From Candidatus Zixiibacteriota bacterium (GTDB lineage Bacteria > Zixibacteria > MSB-5A5 > GN15 > FEB-12): a stretch of 6,924 nucleotides of DNA. Shown here piece after piece: positions 1-4,815 of this stretch. The notes below the pieces were generated by a model. The model had not been told where the DNA came from, did not search any database, and was given only the letters and a program-made list of their open reading frames with translations. The DNA lies in contig JAOZPL010000104.1 of NCBI GenBank assembly GCA_029932795.1, positions 1 to 6,924 on the forward strand, given 5' to 3'. The translations under genes and the position numbers were made by a program. Each line of letters opens with the position of its first letter. The stretch's first letter is position 1.

Positions 1-945
1 GGACTTGTCAAGCTCTAGGTGCTCCAGAAGTTTCTGGTTTTCTGCCAGAGTTCGACGTAACTCATTTCGCTGAGCCTTGAGAGCAGCTGATGGAAACTGT
101 CGAATTGCCTCCAGTGCCATAGTTATATAGTAATCCGGGATGAATGGCGGTACCAGGCTACATGCTATTCTCAAGCCACTGATGATTTCACGGTTGCCGA
201 CAACGAAGCCAAACGGAATCGGCGGGAGACCGAATTGATAGGCGAAAGAGTATACTTCCACACCAACCTTCTTACCGTTTTCTGCGGATAGAAGAGAGGG
301 AGGTGTGCGGTCAGGGATGCCCTGATAGGCCGCATCGTTTATGATAAGTATGTTTTCGCGACTGGCCAGCCAGGCCAGATCACTAAGATCCCGTTCGTCA
401 AGCACACAGCCGGTTGGGTTATGGGGAGAGTTGAGGAATAAGACTCGCGCTATACGCGCCAATCGCGTCTGGATGCGGTCAAAGCCCGGATGCCAGTCAT
501 TCCTGGCCGAGATGGTATACCCGATCGGTTCACCGCTGCAAGCGAAGACGGCCTGCCGATAGAGAGGAATGGCTACATCCGGTACAAAAGCGACGTCACC
601 ATTGTCGATATACGCCAGAGCCAGGTAGTGTACAAGGCTGGCGATACTCCCGCCTATGAATATCTCTTTTTCTGGTACCAGCTTGATATGATGGCAGTTT
701 GCCAGCCAACCGGCCAGTTCTTCTTTGAGGTTGTTTAATCTCTCCTGGGTAGCCGGTTTTAGGCCTTCGACATCTGGTGTCCAATCAGGTTCCCAGGCAA
801 TCGGCCAGGCAAAAGAGGCCAGATCAATCAGGTCCGGCCGCTTGAGCAGTTCGTGCTTCTTTTCGGTCCTGATGGAGGCCAGAATGCTCGGTGGCATCTG
901 GTAGATGCGGTTCGCCTTGTCGATGATTACCTTTTTAATGGGCAT
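1..945 (-). CDS. Class I/II aminotransferase-fold protein lacking the catalytic lysine (partial, C-terminus outside window)
   Basis: The frame is open for 315 codons from ATG (943-945) to the window edge. Fold-type I aminotransferases run about 380-410 residues, so roughly 70-90 C-terminal residues are missing. The nearest pattern I recognise is the LL-diaminopimelate aminotransferase/DapL-like group: an ANRIYQMPPSI opening at residues 11-21, NSPHNPTG at 172-179, NDAAY at 203-207 and VGVEVYSF before the active-site loop. N176, D204 (pyridine nitrogen) and Y207 are kept. The usual SFSK..GLPG.R.G loop reads SFAYQFGLPPIPFGF at 233-247, so the Schiff-base Lys is Tyr236 and the phosphate-binding Arg is Pro244. 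The GSKE-type phosphate loop reads GSIAS (99-103), and the N-terminal GDPD-type loop and the tyrosine of PGYP are also altered. It should not be a working transaminase; a binding, regulatory or re-purposed role is inference. It follows the aldolase by 8 bp with no clear Shine-Dalgarno, suggesting translational coupling. Family call is secure, function unknown. Confidence 0.85.
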   Translation of the reverse strand, partial: MPIKKVIIDKANRIYQMPPSILASIRTEKKHELLKRPDLIDLASFAWPIAWEPDWTPDVEGLKPATQERLNNLKEELAGWLANCHHIKLVPEKEIFIGGSIASLVHYLALAYIDNGDVAFVPDVAIPLYRQAVFACSGEPIGYTISARNDWHPGFDRIQTRLARIARVLFLNSPHNPTGCVLDERDLSDLAWLASRENILIINDAAYQGIPDRTPPSLLSAENGKKVGVEVYSFAYQFGLPPIPFGFVVGNREIISGLRIACSLVPPFIPDYYITMALEAIRQFPSAALKAQRNELRRTLAENQKLLEHLELDKS

Positions 946-953
946 AGTCTCAT

Positions 954-1613
954 TCAGGCTCGTTTGTTGGGATATTTCTCCAGTCCCGCGCGTATACTCA
1001 GCAGCCTTTCAATATCCTCCTGTGGCAGGGGATTGGGGGTGCCGAGTTGGGAGGCCAGATGGATGATTTGAGCCAAGTGTTCTACTGTTTCATGTCGGTT
1101 ACAAGCTTGTTCGAGAGTGCGGCCAAGGGTTAACAGGCCGTGGTTTCGTAACAAAAAGGCGTTGTCCGCCTCTATGAACGGTGCGAGAGCTTCCGGTACT
1201 GCTGGGGTCCCGGGAGGAGCGTACGCGGTCAGGGGAATCTCGCCGACAAACACGACTACCTCTGGCAGGATATTACTGGGCAGTTCCGCGCCTGCCACCG
1301 CGAAAGCTGTTGCGAACGGCGGGTGGGCATGGACACATGCCCTGACATCCGGTCGCTGCCGGTAGATAAACAGGTGCATTGACAACTCCGACGAGGCTTC
1401 CTGCCACCCCTCAAGTTTCCTGCCATCCATGTCCACCGTCACGATGTCCTCGTCAGTGAGGTGTCCCTTGGCCAGTCCAGAGGGGGTTATCAGTACGCGA
1501 TCCCCATCCAGACGCACCGAGATGTTTCCGTCTGACCCTGCTATCAACCCTCTGTCGTTCAATCGCTTGCCGATGTCGACGAGTGTTTTTTTTGTAGCCA
1601 GTGATGAAACCAT
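954..1613 (-). CDS. Class II aldolase/adducin family protein (FucA-like)
   Basis: This 219-residue protein has the length and motif order of L-fuculose-phosphate aldolase-like enzymes. GSDGNIS (26-32) and TPSG (43-46) form the phosphate pocket. SSE (74-76) supplies E76, matching the catalytic acid/base Glu of FucA. HAHPP (95-99) and RNHG (156-159) supply the three metal ligands H95, H97 and H158. All key residues are present, so a Zn-dependent cytoplasmic enzyme acting on a sugar phosphate or ketose phosphate is expected. Alternatives in the same superfamily are a methylthioribulose-1-phosphate dehydratase (MtnB) or a pentulose-phosphate epimerase; the position of the Glu before the HxH pair favours the aldolase layout. 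The substrate cannot be read from the sequence. The start is fixed by an in-frame TAA three codons upstream (1620-1622), and no good Shine-Dalgarno precedes it. It is the first gene of an operon with the degenerate aminotransferase. Confidence 0.9.
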   Translation of the reverse strand: MVSSLATKKTLVDIGKRLNDRGLIAGSDGNISVRLDGDRVLITPSGLAKGHLTDEDIVTVDMDGRKLEGWQEASSELSMHLFIYRQRPDVRACVHAHPPFATAFAVAGAELPSNILPEVVVFVGEIPLTAYAPPGTPAVPEALAPFIEADNAFLLRNHGLLTLGRTLEQACNRHETVEHLAQIIHLASQLGTPNPLPQEDIERLLSIRAGLEKYPNKRA

Positions 1614-1621
1614 TGAATGTT

Positions 1622-1650
1622 AAGTTAGAGCCTTTTCACCAGAAAGTCAA
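1622..1650 (-). promoter_or_regulatory. Candidate sigma-70-type promoter for the aldolase operon, possibly giving leaderless mRNA
   Basis: On the minus strand TTGACT (1645-1650) and TAACTT (1622-1627) are separated by 17 bp. The -35 matches consensus at 5 of 6 positions. The -10 matches at only 3, but these are the critical first T, second A and last T. Normal spacing puts transcription start at about 1613-1615, at or one or two bases before the ATG. That fits the lack of a Shine-Dalgarno. Inferred from sequence only. Confidence 0.4.
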
Positions 1651-1670
1651 CTCGATACAATCAGGCCACA

Positions 1671-1695
1671 CGGTTTGGTGAAGTGTCCACAACCG
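1671..1695. repeat. Imperfect inverted repeat in the divergent promoter region
   Basis: CGGTT (1671-1675) pairs with AACCG (1691-1695), and the adjoining TGG (1676-1678) pairs with CCA (1687-1689) if one C (1690) bulges out, leaving an 8-base centre. It lies about 20 bp upstream of the minus-strand -35 candidate, between the divergent transcription units, so it could be an operator. It could equally be chance. Confidence 0.25.
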
Positions 1696-1814
1696 CCGGG
1701 CTATGATTTGAATACGGTGGTGTAAGTGAAAAAATTGCATCGTTTTGGTATTCCAGCCGTTTAATGAGTTAGGTGAAGCAAAAGCAGAAAATAGAGATCG
1801 GATGTAGATTTATC

Positions 1815-1843
1815 TTGACAGATTATTATATATTGAGTATAAT
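1815..1843 (+). promoter_or_regulatory. Consensus sigma-70 promoter for htrA
   Basis: TTGACA (1815-1820) and TATAAT (1838-1843) are separated by exactly 17 bp, matching both hexamers of the housekeeping consensus. The surroundings are AT-rich. Transcription should start near 1850 and give a leader of about 29 nt that includes the GGAGG at 1861. It likely drives htrA and perhaps the downstream small ORF and sigma gene, since no terminator is evident between them. Confidence 0.85.
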
Positions 1844-1860
1844 ATTAGGCTTTACCGATT

Positions 1861-1865
1861 GGAGG
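1861..1865 (+). promoter_or_regulatory. Ribosome binding site that sets the htrA TTG start
   Basis: GGAGG lies 13 bases before the TTG at 1879. An in-frame TAA at 1867-1869 excludes any start further upstream. No ATG or GTG lies in frame before the membrane anchor, so TTG is the best start despite the rather long spacing. Confidence 0.65.
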
Positions 1866-1878
1866 ATAACAGCATAAT

Positions 1879-3375
1879 TTGACTGATTCTGTTTTCTCTG
1901 CCGGTGAAAAAAAGAGGAGCGGCAGGCCCGGACAAGGTACTCTTGCGTTGTGTGCGTTGACTTGTATCTTGGTGGGCATTCTCATCGCATCTCATCTTGA
2001 CCTTTCTCCACGCTCGGTAGCAGAGCCGCAGCTATCTGCGGCACCGGCTGGCCGGTATCCGGTAGTGGAGCGCGACGGTGATCTCGAATCTCCCTTCGTG
2101 GCCGTAGTTGAGAAAGTCAAAGACGCGGTGGTGAACATCTCTGCGCGATCCCGCACGGAGGAGTTGCCTTGGTGGTTTCGTGGAAGTCACTATACAACGT
2201 CGTTAGGCTCAGGCTTTTTCTTCCGTGAAGACGGGTACATTCTCACGAACAGTCACGTCGTTGCCGACGCCGTGGAACTGACGGTTCGAACTGCTTCCGG
2301 GTATGTCTATGAAGCCAGACTGGTTGGCGCTGACCCGGCCACGGATCTGGCAGTGATAAAAGTGGTCCCGGAGGAGAAGGTATCAGTGATCCCATTTGGT
2401 GATTCCGAAGCGATAAAGGTCGGAGACTGGGCGATTGCCATTGGGAATCCGTTTCCGCAGCAGGGATTGGACCGGAGTGTCACCGTGGGGGTCATATCAG
2501 CCAAGGGGAGGAGTAACTTGCGCTTTGGCCGAGAGACACCGCAGTACCAGAACTACATCCAGACCGACGCCTCTATCAATCCCGGCAACTCTGGTGGTCC
2601 CTTGGTAGACCTCAACGGTGACTGCATTGGTGTTAATGCGGCCATCTCCAGCCCTACCGGCACATCAGTGGGCATCGGTTTTGCCATTCCGATCAATATG
2701 GCCAGAGCGATTGTCCCTGATCTGATTGCAACGGGAAGGGTTAGTCGCGGTTGGCTGGGGGTCTGGTTGTCCGATGTTACGGAACGTGAAGCCAAGCGTC
2801 AGGAGTTGGAAGCGGTGCGCGGGGTTAGGATCGATTCCGTTTTCAGCAATTCCCCGGCTGAGCGAGCGGGGATACAGCGAGGTGATATCGTAGTCGAGTT
2901 TAACCGTCAGGAGGTCCTCAATAGCAGCCAGTTCTCGGTTCTTGTATCCACCGTGAAGGAGGGAATGGTAATTCCGATCAAAGTGGTACGCAGTGGGAAC
3001 GAGATCGTCCTGAGCACGAAAATCGCCGACCGGGAAACCTCGCTGGCAAGCCTGCGAGAGGAGTCACCCTCCCGCGATACGTATGTGGCGCGGTGGTTGG
3101 GGATGGAGCTGGTGACGTTTACACGCGAGCTGGCTCGAGAGATCGGGGCCAGGTATGTCGAAGGCGTGTATGTGGCGCGCGTTTATCCCGGGACTTCCGC
3201 TGATCGTGCCTCTATCGCCGAAGGGACGATTATAATGGAAGTTAATAACGAACCAGTGGCCTCTATTGAGGATGTTCGCAGGGTTGCAGATACAATAGGG
3301 AACTCGAGAAAGAAAATACCGTTTATCGTACAGGAACCGGATGGCACAATTGCGCGAAAGATTTGCAGACCTTAG
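1879..3375 (+). CDS. htrA: HtrA/DegP (Do family) serine protease with two PDZ domains
   Basis: A 498-residue envelope serine protease/chaperone that would degrade or hold misfolded periplasmic proteins. A basic N-terminus is followed by one hydrophobic anchor or signal segment (about residues 21-42) without an obvious lipobox. The trypsin-like domain spans about 70-285 with an intact triad: H126 in TNSHVV, D156 in DPATDLAVI and S238 in INPGNSGGP. The LA-loop region between the first strands and LGSGF is short, unlike the long loop of E. coli DegP. PDZ1 covers about 289-382 (RGWLGVWL opening) and PDZ2 about 404-490. The length fits the family, and no frameshift is seen. Start is TTG, forced by an upstream in-frame stop. 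A consensus promoter precedes it and the primary sigma gene follows 98 bp later, an arrangement I recall from Bacteroidetes. Whether it is the DegP, DegQ or another Do subtype cannot be settled here. Confidence 0.96.
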   Translation: MTDSVFSAGEKKRSGRPGQGTLALCALTCILVGILIASHLDLSPRSVAEPQLSAAPAGRYPVVERDGDLESPFVAVVEKVKDAVVNISARSRTEELPWWFRGSHYTTSLGSGFFFREDGYILTNSHVVADAVELTVRTASGYVYEARLVGADPATDLAVIKVVPEEKVSVIPFGDSEAIKVGDWAIAIGNPFPQQGLDRSVTVGVISAKGRSNLRFGRETPQYQNYIQTDASINPGNSGGPLVDLNGDCIGVNAAISSPTGTSVGIGFAIPINMARAIVPDLIATGRVSRGWLGVWLSDVTEREAKRQELEAVRGVRIDSVFSNSPAERAGIQRGDIVVEFNRQEVLNSSQFSVLVSTVKEGMVIPIKVVRSGNEIVLSTKIADRETSLASLREESPSRDTYVARWLGMELVTFTRELAREIGARYVEGVYVARVYPGTSADRASIAEGTIIMEVNNEPVASIEDVRRVADTIGNSRKKIPFIVQEPDGTIARKICRP

Positions 3376-3400
3376 AAGAAAGACAGGGGGAGGCAATAGA

Positions 3401-3442
3401 ATGTCTTATGGCTCCATCGTGAGCGGGTTGTATCGTTTGTAA
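3401..3442 (+). CDS. Possible 13-residue leader peptide between htrA and the sigma gene
   Basis: ATG at 3401 opens a 13-codon frame (MSYGSIVSGLYRL) ending in TAA at 3440-3442. A very strong Shine-Dalgarno-like stretch, AGGGGGAGG (3385-3393), sits 7 bases upstream, better placed than the site of either flanking gene. It ends 31 bases before the sigma GTG and 11 before that gene's ribosome site. It may be a translated leader tuning sigma-factor expression. I see no regulatory codon run or attenuator hairpin, and a frame this short could be chance. Confidence 0.35.
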   Translation: MSYGSIVSGLYRL

Positions 3443-3452
3443 TAACTGTTAA

Positions 3453-3460
3453 GAGAGGAG
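3453..3460 (+). promoter_or_regulatory. Ribosome binding site that sets the sigma-factor GTG start
   Basis: GAGAGGAG lies 13 bases before the GTG at 3474, the same long spacing as in htrA. An in-frame TAA at 3450-3452 and the absence of any other start codon in between make GTG the only start consistent with the conserved N-terminal region. Confidence 0.65.
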
Positions 3461-3473
3461 TAAGAAACGAGAA

Positions 3474-4328
3474 GTGGCTAAACAATCCCTGAAATATCGC
3501 GATGAAGATCGGTCTCTGGATTTGTATCTTCGCGAGATTGGGGAAACGCCTCTCATCAATGCCGAAGAGGAGGTGCGGCTGGCACGAAGGATTAAGCAGG
3601 GAGATCAGAAAGCCCTGGAAAAACTAACCAAAGCCAATCTGCGCTTCGTTGTTTCGGTGGCCAAACAGTATCAGAATCAGGGTCTCTCCCTGGCCGACCT
3701 CATTAATGAGGGTAATATCGGACTTATCAAGGCGGCCAAACGGTTTGATGAGACCCGAGGTTTCAAGTTCATCAGCTATGCGGTCTGGTGGATCAGACAG
3801 GCGATTCTACAGGCGTTGGCCGAGCAGAGCCGTATTGTCCGGCTTCCGCTGAATCGGGTCGGGACGCTGCATAAAATCGGCAAGGTGTCCAGCAAGCTGG
3901 AGCAGAACCTGGGACGGCTGCCGTCACCCAATGAGATCGCCAAAGCGTTGGAACTCTCAGAGGGCGAGGTATCGGATACTCTTAAGATATCCAATTCACA
4001 CCTGTCGCTCGATGCTCCGTTCTCCATCTCGGAGGACAATTCACTAATCGATATCCTTGAGGATGAATTCCAGCCATCGCCCGATGAAGAGCTCTTATGC
4101 AGTTCACTGCGCGTGGAGATTGAAAAGGCGCTGGATTCGCTCACGCCACGGGAGGCGGAGGTGATCAATCTCTACTTTGGTTTGAACCACGAAAAAGCGC
4201 TCACCCTGGAGGAGATCGGCGCCAGATTTTCGCTAACCCGGGAGCGTGTGCGCCAGATCAAGGAGAAAGCGATCCGGCGGTTGCGCCATGCTTCGAGGAG
4301 CCGATCCTTGCGAGCGTATCTGAGCTGA
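3474..4328 (+). CDS. rpoD: Primary-type RNA polymerase sigma-70 factor, short form without region 1.1
   Basis: A 284-residue group 1-like sigma factor directing RNA polymerase to housekeeping promoters. Region 1.2 spans about residues 13-45 (SLDLYLREIGETPLI). Region 2 spans about 50-121, with NLRFVVSVAKQYQNQGLSL, the core-binding DLINEGNIGLIKA, and region 2.3-2.4 around YAVWWIRQAILQALAEQ. Region 3 spans about 125-205. Region 4 spans about 215-284, with the -35 helix-turn-helix TLEEIGARFSLTRERVRQ at 244-261. The lack of region 1.1 and the overall length match Bacteroidetes primary sigma factors. The residue aligned with E. coli T440 is Leu112 rather than Thr, again as in Bacteroidetes. Near-complete conservation in regions 2 and 4 argues against an alternative sigma, although a group 2 paralogue is possible. 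It lies behind htrA and a short leader ORF and ends at a strong terminator. Confidence 0.95.
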   Translation: MAKQSLKYRDEDRSLDLYLREIGETPLINAEEEVRLARRIKQGDQKALEKLTKANLRFVVSVAKQYQNQGLSLADLINEGNIGLIKAAKRFDETRGFKFISYAVWWIRQAILQALAEQSRIVRLPLNRVGTLHKIGKVSSKLEQNLGRLPSPNEIAKALELSEGEVSDTLKISNSHLSLDAPFSISEDNSLIDILEDEFQPSPDEELLCSSLRVEIEKALDSLTPREAEVINLYFGLNHEKALTLEEIGARFSLTRERVRQIKEKAIRRLRHASRSRSLRAYLS

Positions 4329-4351
4329 GAATCAACGGACCTGAAGAACTG

Positions 4352-4382
4352 GCCGCCCTTTTCCGAGGGGCGGCTTTTTTTT
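4352..4382 (+). terminator. Intrinsic terminator after the sigma-factor gene
   Basis: GCCGCCC (4352-4358) pairs perfectly with GGGCGGC (4368-4374) around a 9-base loop, followed directly by eight T residues (4375-4382). It begins 23 bases after the sigma stop codon and closes the htrA-sigma transcription unit. Confidence 0.95.
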
Positions 4383-4422
4383 ACCCAAAGAGTAATACAT
4401 CCCGAGTCACGAGGTTCAACGA

Positions 4423-4572
4423 ATGACCAGCGATGTATACGAGCAACTTGACTTTCATCGACTGCCGGCTTTGGTTGGGTGGCAACTGCTGTTACGAATA
4501 CAGGTGTGGCTATCTTGGACTGTTATCCTCCCGGTGGTGCAAAGAATCTTCTTGTCTGTCGGTCAAGTTTGA
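4423..4572 (+). CDS. Possible 49-residue hydrophobic small protein
   Basis: ATG at 4423 opens a 49-codon frame ending in TGA at 4570-4572. A GAGG (4411-4414) sits 8 bases upstream, a good ribosome-site distance. The N-terminal dozen residues are polar and acidic (MTSDVYEQLDFH). The rest is rich in Leu, Val, Ile and Trp with two or three arginines (LPALVGWQLLL, VWLSWTVILPVV), which could form one membrane helix. I recognise no family. It sits behind a terminator with no convincing promoter, and its end overlaps the likely tRNA promoter. Coding status is uncertain. Confidence 0.3.
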   Translation: MTSDVYEQLDFHRLPALVGWQLLLRIQVWLSWTVILPVVQRIFLSVGQV

Positions 4573-4579
4573 GTATCTT
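4552..4579 (+). promoter_or_regulatory. Candidate promoter for tRNA-Leu
   Basis: TTGTCT (4552-4557) and TATCTT (4574-4579) are separated by 16 bp, each matching the sigma-70 consensus at 4 of 6 positions. Transcription would start near 4586, about 13 bases before the mature tRNA. The preceding terminator makes an independent promoter necessary. Confidence 0.35.
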
Positions 4580-4598
4580 GAAACGCGAAGATCGTAAT

Positions 4599-4682
4599 GC
4601 CGAAGTGGTGAAACTGGTAGACGCGCTGCGTTCAGGGCGCAGTTCCCGTCAGGGAGTGGGGGTTCGAGTCCCCCCTTCGGCA
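4599..4682 (+). tRNA. tRNA-Leu (anticodon CAG)
   Basis: An 84-nt class II tRNA that decodes CUG. The acceptor stem GCCGAAG (4599-4605) pairs with CTTCGGC (4675-4681), with discriminator A at 4682. The anticodon stem CTGCG/CGCAG (4626-4630, 4638-4642) encloses loop TTCAGGG with CAG at 4633-4635. The long variable arm has a TCCC/GGGA stem, as expected for leucine, and the T arm is GGGGG-TTCGAGT-CCCCC (4658-4674). The 3' CCA is not encoded (TTA follows), so CCA addition by a nucleotidyltransferase is required. Confidence 0.97.
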
Positions 4683-4692
4683 TTAAGATTTC

Positions 4693-4725
4693 AGCCCGTG
4701 AGTCCCACTGACTTAAGGGCTTTTT
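4693..4725 (+). terminator. Weak intrinsic terminator after tRNA-Leu
   Basis: AGCCC (4693-4697) can pair with GGGCT (4717-4721), followed by TTTT (4722-4725). It starts 11 bases after the tRNA 3' end. The stem is only 5 bp with a 19-base loop, so the call rests on position and the T run as much as on the hairpin. Confidence 0.5.
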
Positions 4726-4795
4726 ACTGTTGCCATACGAACCAATGCTCCCCATATTTATGATACCCGTTTACTGGGTGGAGGGAAACCTGCGG

Positions 4796-4807
4796 TCCAG
4801 ACTGGAG
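4796..4807 (+). promoter_or_regulatory. Kinase ribosome binding site embedded in a perfect dyad
   Basis: GGAG (4804-4807) lies 8 bases before the GTG at 4816 and supports that start. It forms the right arm of the dyad TCCAG-A-CTGGA (4796-4806). The dyad could be an operator half-site pair, or, with a 3-base loop, a small hairpin that hides the ribosome site. No strong -35/-10 pair is evident upstream; the best -10 is TATGAT at 4759-4764, with a poor -35. Confidence 0.45.
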
Positions 4808-4815
4808 TTTCGCCG

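Noticed and set aside
341..784. Plus-strand frames 341-562 and 490-738 and minus frame 596-784
   Set aside because: They lie opposite or out of frame within the aminotransferase-fold gene, which has clear NPTG and DAAY motifs; no family features are seen in the alternatives.
1117..1365. Plus-strand ORF opposite the aldolase
   Set aside because: It is a shadow of the aldolase's alanine/proline-rich coding; the minus-strand protein has all catalytic residues.
3776..4168. Minus-strand 130-codon ORF, serine-rich
   Set aside because: It is antisense to the highly conserved sigma factor and has low-complexity composition typical of shadow frames.
4479..4763. Plus-strand 94-codon ORF spanning tRNA-Leu
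   Set aside because: It reads straight through the tRNA (the stretch VVKLVDALRSG is the translated tRNA), so it is spurious.
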